Assembly: GCA_027023405.1 (NCBI GenBank)
Contig: JALVVN010000007.1
Coordinates: forward strand, 125,676-189,675
Origin: Campylobacterales bacterium
GTDB taxonomy: Bacteria; Campylobacterota; Campylobacteria; Campylobacterales; QNZT01
Reading direction: 5' to 3'
Length of the DNA stretch: 64,000 bases
Under the pieces are notes generated by a model. The model was not told where the DNA came from and searched no databases. It was given only the letters and a program-made list of their open reading frames with translations. Numbering within the stretch: the stretch's first letter is position 1; every line of letters begins with the position of its first letter. Shown here piece by piece: positions 7,855 to 17,110 of the stretch. Both the position numbers and the translations under genes were made by a program.

Positions 7855-9237
7855 ATGTTAGAAAAAAGAGATAAAAAAGCGTTTGAACAAATTGTCGGTG
7901 CTGAGAATATCTACGATGATAAAGCACACATGCTCGCCTATGCCTACGATGCAACCAGAGAACACTATGAACCCGATGCGGTGATCTTCCCTAGAAACGA
8001 AGCCGATGTGAGTGCTATTTTGAGTTACTGCAACACACACGGCATCGTCATCACGCCTCGCGGTGCGGGTAGTGGATTTACCGGTGGGGCACTCCCCAAA
8101 AACGGCGGTATCATCTTGGCGTTTGAGAAACATATGAACAAAATTCTCGAAATCGATCTTGAAAATATGCTTGCCGTCGTACAACCCGCTGTGGTCAATA
8201 TGGATCTTCAAAAGGCGGTCGAAGCCAAAGGGCTCTTCTATCCGCCCGATCCCGCCAGTGAACAGTATTCGACGATCGGCGGAAATGTCAGTGAAAATGC
8301 GGGCGGTATGCGCGCGGCGAAATACGGCATCACCAAGGATTTTGTCATGGCACTCCGCGCGGTTAGAGCCAACGGCGATATCATCCGTGCGGGTAAGCGC
8401 ACCATCAAGGATGTGGCAGGTTACAATATTGCCGGTATTTTGACGGCGAGTGAGGGGACATTGGCGGTCATCACCGAAATCACGCTCAAACTCCTCCCTA
8501 AACCCAAATTTGCCGCCTCCTATATGGCGATCTTTCCCAATGTCGAAGCGGCGATGAATGCGGTCTTTAAGTCACTCGCAAGCGGTGCCAATCCTGTTGC
8601 GATGGAGTTTTTGGATGCGCTCTCGGTGAGAGCTATCAAAGAGAAACTCGGTGTAGAGCTCCCTGAAGATGCAGGTGCGCTCCTCATCGGCGATGTGGAC
8701 GGCAATGTCAAGGAGGAGATCGATTTTCAACTCCAAACACTCCAAGACTCTTTTGCGCAAAACGGTTGTAGCGCCTTTGAAGTCGCGACCCAAAGCGACG
8801 ATCGAGCAAAGATTTGGTACGCGCGACGCAATGTCTCGCAATGTGTCACCATCTACGGCTCAAAAAAGCTCAATGAAGATATCTCTGTCCCTCGAAGCAA
8901 ACTCCCCCAAGCACTCAACGAAATTTATAAAATAGGCGCAAAGTACGGCTTTAGCGTCCCCTGTTTCGGTCATGCGGGTGACGGTAATATCCATGTCAAT
9001 GTGATGGTGGACGGCTCCAAAGAGGAGGAGCTACATAAGGGGCACCAAGCGATCGAAGAGATCTTCCAGCTCGTCGTCGATATGGGCGGAACACTGAGTG
9101 GTGAACACGGGATCGGGCTCTCCAAAGCCCCCTTTATGGATATCGCCTTCACCCCGCAAGAGCGAAAACTCTTTGAGGATATCAAACGGGCTTTTGATCC
9201 TAACAATATCCTCAATCCCGGCAAGATGGGGCTCTAG
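7855..9237 (+). CDS. glcD: FAD-linked oxidase, glycolate/D-lactate dehydrogenase GlcD type
   Basis: The 460-residue protein has an N-terminal FAD-binding domain of the PCMH/VAO type (ITPRGAGSGFTGGALPKNGG at about 62-82, then YPPDPASEQYSTIGGNVSENAGG). The C-terminal FAD-oxidase domain ends in CFGHAGDGNIHVNVM and LSGEHGIGLSK. It oxidises a 2-hydroxy acid such as glycolate or D-lactate and passes electrons to a partner. The partner Fe-S subunit (GlcF) is not in this window, and the substrate cannot be fixed from sequence. It starts 6 bases after the upstream stop. Confidence 0.88.
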   Translation: MLEKRDKKAFEQIVGAENIYDDKAHMLAYAYDATREHYEPDAVIFPRNEADVSAILSYCNTHGIVITPRGAGSGFTGGALPKNGGIILAFEKHMNKILEIDLENMLAVVQPAVVNMDLQKAVEAKGLFYPPDPASEQYSTIGGNVSENAGGMRAAKYGITKDFVMALRAVRANGDIIRAGKRTIKDVAGYNIAGILTASEGTLAVITEITLKLLPKPKFAASYMAIFPNVEAAMNAVFKSLASGANPVAMEFLDALSVRAIKEKLGVELPEDAGALLIGDVDGNVKEEIDFQLQTLQDSFAQNGCSAFEVATQSDDRAKIWYARRNVSQCVTIYGSKKLNEDISVPRSKLPQALNEIYKIGAKYGFSVPCFGHAGDGNIHVNVMVDGSKEEELHKGHQAIEEIFQLVVDMGGTLSGEHGIGLSKAPFMDIAFTPQERKLFEDIKRAFDPNNILNPGKMGL

Positions 9238-9240
9238 CCC

Positions 9241-10029
9241 TTGCGATCACGATTAAAAAGTCTTAAGCGCTTTTTTCTCGATCACGATCTGCTCCACTAC
9301 GCCTCTAGTCTCAGTTTTCATACCATTCTCGCGCTGATCCCGATTCTACTCATCTCGCTCTTTATCTTCTCACAACTCCCCCTCTTCAATGAGAGTATCA
9401 CATCGATCAAATCCTTCATCTTCTCCTCCATTATGCCGGTACACGCGGAGAAGTTTAGTCGTTATCTCGATACCTTTATGGCAAACACCAAAGAGTTGGG
9501 ACTGTTGGGTGTGGCTTTTGTCCTCTATGTCTCCATTATGTTTTTTGATGATTATGAGTATGTGGTCAATAAAATCTTTCACAAAGCACCACGAAAATTT
9601 TTCCACTCAATCTCCATTTATCTAACAATCACACTCCTTGTCCCTATCGGTCTTGCGATCAGCCTCTTTCTCTCATTTAAAGCAAACCTTCTTCTTCATA
9701 GTTACGCCTATACCAAAGATATCAATATCCTTACACTCAGCTCCTACCTCATCGCGTGGCTTCTCTTTTTCATGCTTTATAAAATCTCCGCCAACACGAC
9801 CATCCACACCAAAAGTGCCCTCACCGCCTCTCTCGTCGCTTCCGCCGTCTGGTTCGCTTCCAAAGGGCTCTTCTTCTACTATGTCACCTACAACAAAACT
9901 TACAGCACCATCTACGGCTCTTTCTCGATCGTGATGTTTTTTGTGATCTGGATCTACCTCTCGTGGATCATCTTCCTCTACGGTATCAAACTCTGCGCAC
10001 TTTTAGAGCGAAAACGACAAAAGCAGTAG
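9241..10029 (+). CDS. YihY/BrkB family membrane protein
   Basis: This 262-residue protein has about six hydrophobic segments and the family's typical features: LHYASSLSFHTILALIPILL near the N-terminus, a middle YLTITLLVPIGLAISLFLSF, and the C-terminal TYSTIYGSFSIVMFFVIWIY LSWIIFLYG block. It was once annotated as RNase BN, which is wrong for this family; the function is unknown. The start is TTG, 3 bases after the glcD stop, with only a GGGG upstream, so the start is less sure than the family. The last 27 bases overlap comEC on the other strand. Confidence 0.85.
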   Translation: MRSRLKSLKRFFLDHDLLHYASSLSFHTILALIPILLISLFIFSQLPLFNESITSIKSFIFSSIMPVHAEKFSRYLDTFMANTKELGLLGVAFVLYVSIMFFDDYEYVVNKIFHKAPRKFFHSISIYLTITLLVPIGLAISLFLSFKANLLLHSYAYTKDINILTLSSYLIAWLLFFMLYKISANTTIHTKSALTASLVASAVWFASKGLFFYYVTYNKTYSTIYGSFSIVMFFVIWIYLSWIIFLYGIKLCALLERKRQKQ

Positions 10030-11283
10030 TCGCACCCAAAACCCCAACCCCGTCAGGATCAGCATCCCAAATGCCCAGCGCCAAAAGATCGAAGCAATCA
10101 TTAGCGCGACATAGATCGCCAAAAACCACAACGGCGTGTGATACTCGAAGGTCGGCATCTCAACTGCGAGTAACTTCAGCATCACACCATCGAGCAAATC
10201 GCCCATGCCCAGCAGGTGCAACACCCACACCAGCGGGTAGAAGATCGCAAACAACAGTGAGAGGATCGGTGAGAGAAGTTGAGAGACACTAAATCGCGCA
10301 AAGATAAAGTGAACGATCGGATGCATCATTACATAGACCCAAAAGTTGATCCCCAATGCAATCTGCCACTTTTTCAACCCATCAAAATAGTGCAAAAATA
10401 GATAGATAAAGAAGATCCCACTCACCGAAAACCAAAATGCCACACTCCAAAAGAGTGAGATATCCATCGCAATCAAAAAGAGTACACTCACCGCCAAGAC
10501 CTCAAAACTGACGATTTTGAAGTGACGCGTATAGAGGAAAAATCCAAAGATCAGCATCGTCAGTGATCGCACGATCGAAGGGGTCATCCCGATCAAGATC
10601 GCGTATCCGCTCAAGGCGAGCATGATCGTCACACCCAGATCAAAGGTCCGGTTTCGGTAGGGAAAGTAGCGATCTTGAAAAAAGTGATAGATCGGTGTGA
10701 GTATCAACAGTAAAAGACCATACAAAAAGCCCAAATGATACCCTGATATGGCGATGAGGTGGCTAATTCCAAGCCCTGCAATGTGCTCCCGTAAATCTTT
10801 AGAAATAGGCTTTGCCAAAAAGAGCGCACCGTAGAGTTCACGCATCCACCTGTTCGTGTGCTGTTTGGCGATCCACTCCTTAATCTGCGATGAGATCGAG
10901 GGGCGCTCGGGAAGCAAAAAGAGATCAAACGACGGCGCGAAAAACCCGCGCATATAGTCCCAAAAGGTGATCTTGGAGGTGATGATCCCAATCTCCATCC
11001 GTCTTCCGCGCAAATCTCTCAAATCCTCAAAGCGCGTCGTCACAAAGCGATACCCCTCATCACTCTTGAGGCGCAATACAAAATAGGGTTTGCCCCGTTT
11101 GCTCGTTTTGGGGTATTGATTGAGTACCGTGACGATGGTGTGGTGAAATTTTGAAGCGGTCAATTCCCGATAGGATCGATAGGAGAGGTAGAGTTGAAAG
11201 AGCGCTAAACTGACAAAGATGCTCACAAAGCTCATCCACTCTCGACGAGACTCAAAGAGCTTGAGCCGTTCGACCTTATTCAT
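10003..11283 (-). CDS. comEC: ComEC/Rec2 family DNA-uptake channel, short Campylobacterota form
   Basis: The 426-residue protein has an OB-like N-terminal region (YFVLRLKSDEGYRFVTTRF) and then the Competence domain, with the signature LGISHLIAISGYHLGFLYGL at about 170-190 and about eight membrane helices. ComEC carries transforming single-stranded DNA across the inner membrane. As in Helicobacter and Campylobacter, the C-terminal metallo-beta-lactamase nuclease domain is absent. The start lies 3 bases after the dnaB stop on the same strand. Confidence 0.88.
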   Translation of the reverse strand: MNKVERLKLFESRREWMSFVSIFVSLALFQLYLSYRSYRELTASKFHHTIVTVLNQYPKTSKRGKPYFVLRLKSDEGYRFVTTRFEDLRDLRGRRMEIGIITSKITFWDYMRGFFAPSFDLFLLPERPSISSQIKEWIAKQHTNRWMRELYGALFLAKPISKDLREHIAGLGISHLIAISGYHLGFLYGLLLLILTPIYHFFQDRYFPYRNRTFDLGVTIMLALSGYAILIGMTPSIVRSLTMLIFGFFLYTRHFKIVSFEVLAVSVLFLIAMDISLFWSVAFWFSVSGIFFIYLFLHYFDGLKKWQIALGINFWVYVMMHPIVHFIFARFSVSQLLSPILSLLFAIFYPLVWVLHLLGMGDLLDGVMLKLLAVEMPTFEYHTPLWFLAIYVALMIASIFWRWAFGMLILTGLGFWVRLLLLSFSL

Positions 11284-11286
11284 CTG

Positions 11287-12717
11287 TTAAATGTCGGGAA
11301 TATCGATCGTCGAGTGACTTGCATCGTAGTCAGCACTCTCATAGACGATCTCCATGCCTCCTTTTCTACTCTCTACAAACCGGGTAAAATCCTTTTGGAA
11401 GATGAGATCAGCTTTACCGATAGGACCGTTTCTGTTTTTGCCGATAATGATCTCCGCATCCTCCTCTTTGCGCTCTTTAAATTCACTCTTGTACTCGACA
11501 CCCTCTGCTTTGGCACGCTTCTCTTTCTCCGCCTCTTCACGCATTCGATAGACATCGTCACGATAGACAAAGAGGATCATATCGGCATCCTGCTCGATCG
11601 ACCCCGACTCCCGAATATCACTCAACATCGGTCGCTTATCATTTCGACTCTCAAGCCCACGATTGAGCTGTGAGAGCGCGATGATGGGTATCTCCAACTC
11701 TCTTGCAAGCAGCTTCAATCCTCTGGATATCTCACTCACCTCAAGGTGCCGATCTTTAGAACTGCTACCATTCATAAGCTGAAGATAGTCGATCACACAA
11801 AGCGAGATCTCTTGGTGTTGCGACTTGAGTTTGCGCAGTTTGGAACGGAGTTGATGGATATTAAGCATACCGTCATCATCGACAAAGAGCTTCTGTTTTG
11901 CCATCTCATCACTCGCACTCGTCAATCGGCTCCACTGATCATCATCGAGATCACCTACGCGAAGCTTTTGAAGCGGGATGGAAGTCTTGGCACTTAGCAT
12001 CCGTAGCATCAGCTGCTCCGCCGGCATCTCCAGCGAAAAGATCGCCACACCCAAGCCGTCATCCAAAATATTTTGCGCGAGATTGAGTGTAAATGCGGTC
12101 TTTCCCATCGCCGGTCGCGCCGCAATGATAATGAGATCACCTTTTCCAAATCCCGCCGTCAAGTCATTGATCTGCCCAAAGCCGGTATCGACTCCGACCA
12201 CCCCTTTGTTGCCCCGTTTTTTGAGCTCATGAATATAAGCGATGGTCGATTCGACCATTTCGGGGGAGTCTCGAAACTCTTTGGTATCATTATCCATCGA
12301 AATTTCATAGAGCTTCTTCTGTACCAGATCCAGTACATCCTCACTCGGCAAATCCTGCTCGATCGCCACACTCTTGATCTCGCTTGTGAGGGTTATGAGC
12401 TCCCGCTTGATCGAGCGCTCCTTGATCTCTTTGAGGTAGGCTTGAGTGTTTGTGATAGGATTGGTGACGAGGACTTCTGAAAAGCTCTCTTCGTTGTAGC
12501 GCTCCTGACGCACCAACTCCTGCTTCAAAAACTCCTCATCAATCGGACTTCCCTCCTGCTCTAGCTTGATCATCGCTTCAAAGATCGCTTGATGATCGGG
12601 CAGATAGAAATCAGAGGGTTTTAACACTGCCACAATATCCTCAAAGATAGAGGGTTCAAAGATGATCGAGCTTAAAACGGCGCGTTCGATATTGATATTG
12701 TGTAGGGCGTTACTCAT
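11287..12717 (-). CDS. dnaB: Replicative DNA helicase DnaB
   Basis: The N-terminal DnaB domain (about 5-110, starting NIERAVLSSIIFEPS) is followed by a RecA-like helicase domain. Walker A is ARPAMGKTAFTLNLA, Walker B is LCVIDYLQLMNG, and the arginine-finger region is the DIRESGSIEQDADMI block. The hexamer unwinds DNA ahead of the replisome. There is no intein. The length of 476 is normal. The ATG abuts the ispG stop (TAG then ATG) with no gap, so it is in one operon with ispG and comEC. Confidence 0.97.
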   Translation of the reverse strand: MSNALHNINIERAVLSSIIFEPSIFEDIVAVLKPSDFYLPDHQAIFEAMIKLEQEGSPIDEEFLKQELVRQERYNEESFSEVLVTNPITNTQAYLKEIKERSIKRELITLTSEIKSVAIEQDLPSEDVLDLVQKKLYEISMDNDTKEFRDSPEMVESTIAYIHELKKRGNKGVVGVDTGFGQINDLTAGFGKGDLIIIAARPAMGKTAFTLNLAQNILDDGLGVAIFSLEMPAEQLMLRMLSAKTSIPLQKLRVGDLDDDQWSRLTSASDEMAKQKLFVDDDGMLNIHQLRSKLRKLKSQHQEISLCVIDYLQLMNGSSSKDRHLEVSEISRGLKLLARELEIPIIALSQLNRGLESRNDKRPMLSDIRESGSIEQDADMILFVYRDDVYRMREEAEKEKRAKAEGVEYKSEFKERKEEDAEIIIGKNRNGPIGKADLIFQKDFTRFVESRKGGMEIVYESADYDASHSTIDIPDI

Positions 12718-13782
12718 CTAACTATCACTCTCTTTCGCCGCCGCTTCAACCTCTTGTAAAAAGCGCTCCACAAGATTTTTCTCATCCAGCTTTGCCACCA
12801 CTTCACCCTTTCGCATGATCAGACCGCTCCCTTTGCCGTAGGCGATCGCCACATCCGCCCCCTTTGCCTCTCCGATGGCATTGACGACGCACCCCATTAC
12901 TGAGACATTGAGTGGCGCTTTGATGTGCTTTGTCGCCTCCTCCACCTCTGCCACCGCCTTGACAAGATCGGCTTCGATGCGTCCGCAGGTCGGGCAGGAG
13001 ATGATATTGAGCCCCTCTTGACTCGCCCCCGCATCTTTAAGGATCGCGCGCCCTACTTCGATCTCCTTCTCCAACTCACCGGTGATCGACACCCGCATTG
13101 TATCGCCGATCCCCTCTAGCAGAAGTGTACCGAGTCCGATACTCGACTTGATCGTCGCGTGAAAGAGCGTCCCCGCTTCGGTCACACCCAGATGAAAAGG
13201 ATACTCTACAAGCGGACGAAGCGTACGATACGCCTCAACCGTTCGCTGTACATCACTCGCCTTGAGAGAGATTTTGATATCGGTAAAGTCGAGATCTTCG
13301 AGATATTTGATATTGTAAAGCGCCGATTCGACCATCCCTTTGGCACTCTGTCCATACTTTTTTTCAAACTGATCTTCGAGCGAACCGCAATTGACCCCGA
13401 TCCGCACGGGAAGATTTCGCTCTTTACACGCTTTGACGATCTCTTTGATACGGCTCTTTTCTCCAATATTTCCGGGATTAAACCGGATACAATCGACCCA
13501 CTTCGCCGCCTCTAGTGCCAAGCGATAGTTGAAGTGAATATCCGCAACAATCGGAAGCGAACTCTGCTCCTTGATCGCCTTGAGCGCCAAGGCATCCTCC
13601 ATCTCCGGCACTGCCACACGGACGATATCTGCACCGGCAAAATGGAGCCGTTTGATCTGCTCAAGCGTCGCCTCTACATCACGGGTTTTGGTAAAGGTCA
13701 TCGACTGTACTGAGATCGGCGCATCACCGCCGACAGCGACATCGCCTACAAAAATCTGTTTGGTTGGGTATCGTTTTATCAT
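12718..13782 (-). CDS. ispG: 4-hydroxy-3-methylbut-2-enyl-diphosphate synthase IspG (GcpE)
   Basis: This is the MEP-pathway enzyme that reduces ME-cPP to HMBPP using a [4Fe-4S] cluster. The TIM-barrel N-part begins with the classic [20 protein letters not shown] and SVQSMT. The C-terminal cluster cysteines are in [13 protein letters not shown] and [20 protein letters not shown]. The length of 354 is normal for the short bacterial form. No ribosome site precedes the ATG, and a -10 box sits where transcription would start at the ATG itself. It is followed directly by dnaB. Confidence 0.96.
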   Translation of the reverse strand: MIKRYPTKQIFVGDVAVGGDAPISVQSMTFTKTRDVEATLEQIKRLHFAGADIVRVAVPEMEDALALKAIKEQSSLPIVADIHFNYRLALEAAKWVDCIRFNPGNIGEKSRIKEIVKACKERNLPVRIGVNCGSLEDQFEKKYGQSAKGMVESALYNIKYLEDLDFTDIKISLKASDVQRTVEAYRTLRPLVEYPFHLGVTEAGTLFHATIKSSIGLGTLLLEGIGDTMRVSITGELEKEIEVGRAILKDAGASQEGLNIISCPTCGRIEADLVKAVAEVEEATKHIKAPLNVSVMGCVVNAIGEAKGADVAIAYGKGSGLIMRKGEVVAKLDEKNLVERFLQEVEAAAKESDS

Positions 13783-13788
13783 AGTGGG

Positions 13789-13794
13789 ATTATA
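13789..13794 (-). promoter_or_regulatory. -10 element of ispG, probably giving a leaderless mRNA
   Basis: On the minus strand the sequence reads GCTATAATCCCACTATG, the last ATG being the ispG start. A perfect TATAAT ends 6 bases before the A of ATG, so initiation at normal spacing would fall at or next to the start codon. No Shine-Dalgarno sequence is present. Confidence 0.55.
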
Positions 13795-13856
13795 GCTAGA
13801 TTAGATAAAAAAGAGTTCTGAAGCACTAGAGGTGCCCTAGAATATTTTACGGGAAA

Positions 13857-15173
13857 TTACGAAGCATTATCCGCAATTAAAAAATCTAACACATTTACTA
13901 TCTCAATTTCACACCCGTTATACTCAACAACTTCAGAGTTATCAAAAGTAATAAGTAGGGCTCTTATCTCCCCTCTTAGCTCTCTCTCAGCTTCAGAAAA
14001 TACCCTTAATTCCCTATGCCGTGTCTCTTTATTTTCAAGCGTTGCAGAGACTTGTATCAGTTCAATACGATTCTCCTCTTGTACAAAAAAATCTACCTCT
14101 CTACCTTTTTCTGTTTTGTAATAGAAGATCTCTTTGCCTCTTCTTTTTAACTCCAAAAAAACGATATTTTCCAGATTAGCTCCGACTTTTCGGGAGATAT
14201 TAAACGAAACAACATTTGAAAAACCTGTATCTATGGCATAAAATTTTTGAGGATTGGCAATCTGTTTTTTTAATGAGTAGTCAAACTTCGGTATGCTCAA
14301 AACTATATAGGAATTTTTAAGATACTCAACATAATCTCGTATGGTATCAAAGGAACTTGAAAAGTTATTTTTTAGCTTATTGTAGGCGTTGATAGTCGCA
14401 TTGTGAGAGAGTAAAAAGAGAGCCAAATCATTCAGCACTTGATAGTTTTTTAACTGATATCTTGCCACGATATCTTTGAGCAATATTGAATCATAGTAAC
14501 TCTTTATCGTCTCTATTTTTAAAGCTTCATCCTCTTGTAGCACTATTTTTGGAAAGCCTCCATACTTTATGTAGTTGTTCAACTGCTGTTGTAGAAGTAT
14601 TTTATTGTGTAAGCGTTGAGCTTTGGAATTAACGCAGATACCGTTAAAAGTTAAGTATTCATTAAAAGAGAGAGGGAAAACCTCTATATCCAAATATCTA
14701 CCGCTTAAAGCTGTACCAAATTCGGCACTTAAAAGATGTGAGTTTGAACCTGTCACATAGAGACGATTATGATACAACTCATACTCTTTGCGCACCCACT
14801 GTTCCCATCCGGATACATTTTGTACTTCATCGAGCATAATGACCAAATCACCTGTAGGTTTAATGTACTCCAAATATATATTTTTTATATCCTCTAACAG
14901 CGTTTGTGTTTCAAACATTCTAAAACGCTGATCTTCAAAATTGACAAAGAGTATATTATGTACATCTATACCTTCTGCAACAAGTCTCTTTATCTCATTA
15001 ATTAAGAGTGTAGATTTTCCGCTTCGTCTTACTCCCTTAATGACGATTACTTCTCCGGACTTAGACTTTTTAGCTATTTCTGCTTCATAGCGTTCTCTTG
15101 CATGTGTGTGAGGTAGAGGTTTAAACCAAAAGTTCCAATCACTTATAATTTCAAATATTTTATCTTTATTCAT
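13857..15173 (-). CDS. AAA ATPase with DUF4143 C-terminal domain
   Basis: The 438-residue protein is of the AAA_14/DUF4143 class. Walker A is KGVRRSGKSTLLINEI (about 45-60), Walker B is LVIMLDEVQN, and the sensor block is LYVTGSNSHLLSAEFGTALSGR. The C-terminal DUF4143 domain carries a nuclease-like EIFYYKTEKGREVDFFVQ motif (PD-(D/E)xK type). Such proteins are common accessory genes whose role is unproven, sometimes suspected in toxin or defence contexts. The gene is visibly richer in A+T than ispG and priA on either side, which suggests acquisition. A palindrome overlaps its probable transcription start. Confidence 0.85.
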   Translation of the reverse strand: MNKDKIFEIISDWNFWFKPLPHTHARERYEAEIAKKSKSGEVIVIKGVRRSGKSTLLINEIKRLVAEGIDVHNILFVNFEDQRFRMFETQTLLEDIKNIYLEYIKPTGDLVIMLDEVQNVSGWEQWVRKEYELYHNRLYVTGSNSHLLSAEFGTALSGRYLDIEVFPLSFNEYLTFNGICVNSKAQRLHNKILLQQQLNNYIKYGGFPKIVLQEDEALKIETIKSYYDSILLKDIVARYQLKNYQVLNDLALFLLSHNATINAYNKLKNNFSSSFDTIRDYVEYLKNSYIVLSIPKFDYSLKKQIANPQKFYAIDTGFSNVVSFNISRKVGANLENIVFLELKRRGKEIFYYKTEKGREVDFFVQEENRIELIQVSATLENKETRHRELRVFSEAERELRGEIRALLITFDNSEVVEYNGCEIEIVNVLDFLIADNAS

Positions 15174-15183
15174 CTCTCATCTT

Positions 15184-15197
15184 GTCAGTTTACTGAC
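15184..15197. promoter_or_regulatory. Palindromic operator-like site at the DUF4143 ATPase promoter
   Basis: GTCAGTTTACTGAC is a perfect 6-bp inverted repeat around TT. On the minus strand TATAAT immediately precedes it (TATAATTCAGTCAGTAAACTGAC), so the palindrome covers the likely transcription start, the classic place for a repressor site. It ends 11 bases upstream of the ATG. Confidence 0.5.
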
Positions 15198-15241
15198 TGA
15201 ATTATAATAAAATCACCCTTTATAACGACTAATTTCAAAAT

Positions 15242-17071
15242 TTAACTAAAATTTACCGGATCAATATCGATCTCACATACTTGACATTGACATCGTCTCG
15301 CTGCTTCTAAGAGCGGTTTGCGTTTGTGGGATCGTAGAAGAACGACAAAGCGGAATTTGCCGGCAATTCTAGCGATGGGTGCCTCTCCTGCTCCGATCAC
15401 TTCAACATCTTTGTGCGCTTCACAGCAGTTTCCAACCTCCAAAAGCATATCTTTAGCTTTGAGTTGATCTTTGTGTGAGATGAGAATGCGCATCAGGTAG
15501 GTGAAGGGAGGATAGAGATCTCGGCGCATCTGTAGATCCTCTCGGATAAATCGCTCATAATCCTCCAGATAGGGCTCGAAAAAATCGTGGTTTTTGCTCT
15601 GAATCACCACACGCCCCTCACCGCTTCGCCCACTTCTGCCCGCGATCTGAAGCAGGAGACTCACCGCCCGCTCCCTTGCACGAAAATCGGGCTGACTCAA
15701 AAGGGTATCGATCCCAAGCACCACGGCAAGATCGACATTGAGATAGTTGTGCCCCTTTGAGAGCATCTGCGTACCGACAAGGATATCGATCTGATGATCG
15801 TTAAAGGCTTTGATGCGGGCATTGAGCTGGCGTTGGCTCTTGATCTCATCGCGATCAAACTTTTCGATACTCGCCTTGGGGAAGTGCTCTTGGAGCTCTT
15901 TGAGTACTTGCGCTGTGCCGATTCGTTGCGTTCGCATCGCTGATGCACTACATTTGGGACAGAGTTGCGGAATCGGTTCGACGAAGTGGCAGTAGTGGCA
16001 CATCAGGGCACGGCGATCCAGATGCAGACTCATCCCCACACTACAGTAGGGACACTCCACAAAGGCACCGCAGTCACGGCACTGGAGATATTTAAAGTTC
16101 GCCCGCGTGGGGACAAAGACGATCACTTGGCGCTTGGCATCAAGCGACTGGGTGATCTGCGTCAAAATCGTCTCACTCAACCCCTCCGAACTATCAAAGA
16201 GAAACTGTTTTTGACTCGTATGATAGGTGCCTTTGAGACGAAAGTGCGGGTATTTGTGGTAGCTCGTCACCGAAGGGGTCGCACTTCCGAGTAGTACCTG
16301 CGCACCCAATGCTTTTCCCATATAGATAGCTAGATCTCTTGCATGGTAGCGCGGTCTCTGCGCCGATTTGTAACTGTCATCATGCTCCTCATCTACGACA
16401 ATGAGCCCCAATTTGGGCATCGTCACAAAGAGCGCCGATCGTGCACCGGCGAGGATGCGGATCGTGCCCTCAGAGATCCCCTCCAAAATATCCCGCTTCT
16501 TTTTGGGGGTGATCTTGGAGTGCCAAATAGCAACGCTATCGCCAAAGTGAGAGGTGAGGCGCTTGGACATTTGAGGTGTGAGGGAGATTTCAGGTAACAA
16601 AAAGATCGCCCGTTTACCAGCATTGAGCGTCTGTTCAAACCACTTCATATAGATCTCACTCTTACCGCTTCCCGTGTCACCAAAGAGAAGTGAAACGGGG
16701 TGAGACTTGGCAAACGCCAACGCCTCCTCCTGCGCAGGGCTGAGTTGAATATCCACCGCACACGAAAACGCCCGCTCCTCTTGAGGAGAGATCAGATGAA
16801 AAAGCGCCGCCGATTCGCCGATCTCGCAAGAGTAGTATTGGGAGATAAAGGAGAGGATCTGGAGGTAGACGGAATCAAATCGCTTGGTTTCAACCTCATC
16901 GATCTCCAGACACTTAAAGTCGGGCTTATCAACCGCTTCGATCACCACTCCCCGAACGCTCCGTCGTTGCAACTTACACGACACAATCGTGCCGTTTTCG
17001 ATCTGATGAGGGCTTTGGTAGGTCAAAGGAGAGAGGTTTTGCGCCAAAACGGCGACACGATAGTAGTAGAT
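15242..17071 (-). CDS. priA: Primosomal replication-restart helicase PriA (non-ATG start)
   Basis: This is a superfamily 2 helicase that reloads DnaB at stalled forks. Walker A is GDTGSGKSEIYMKW, the DExH box is VVDEEHDDSYK, and paired zinc cysteines lie in CRDCGAFVECPYC, CHYC and CPKC. The track starts at a TTG at 17047, but the frame continues upstream as YYYRVAV, giving YYYRVAVLAQNLSPLTYQS, which is the conserved first strand of the 3'-end-binding domain. The only start at good spacing from GGAGGAG is ATC at 17069-17071, so I extend to 17071. No ATG, GTG or TTG lies between the upstream stop and that point. Confidence 0.85.
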   Translation of the reverse strand: MYYYRVAVLAQNLSPLTYQSPHQIENGTIVSCKLQRRSVRGVVIEAVDKPDFKCLEIDEVETKRFDSVYLQILSFISQYYSCEIGESAALFHLISPQEERAFSCAVDIQLSPAQEEALAFAKSHPVSLLFGDTGSGKSEIYMKWFEQTLNAGKRAIFLLPEISLTPQMSKRLTSHFGDSVAIWHSKITPKKKRDILEGISEGTIRILAGARSALFVTMPKLGLIVVDEEHDDSYKSAQRPRYHARDLAIYMGKALGAQVLLGSATPSVTSYHKYPHFRLKGTYHTSQKQFLFDSSEGLSETILTQITQSLDAKRQVIVFVPTRANFKYLQCRDCGAFVECPYCSVGMSLHLDRRALMCHYCHFVEPIPQLCPKCSASAMRTQRIGTAQVLKELQEHFPKASIEKFDRDEIKSQRQLNARIKAFNDHQIDILVGTQMLSKGHNYLNVDLAVVLGIDTLLSQPDFRARERAVSLLLQIAGRSGRSGEGRVVIQSKNHDFFEPYLEDYERFIREDLQMRRDLYPPFTYLMRILISHKDQLKAKDMLLEVGNCCEAHKDVEVIGAGEAPIARIAGKFRFVVLLRSHKRKPLLEAARRCQCQVCEIDIDPVNFS

Positions 17072-17110
17072 AGCGCTCCTCCCAATGTAACATTGAGAAT
17101 ATTATAGAGA

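Noticed and set aside
13801-13856. CTAGAGGTGCCCTAG as a terminator of the DUF4143 ATPase gene
   Set aside because: Stem arms are only 4 bp and there is no U-run; it may be a chance repeat.
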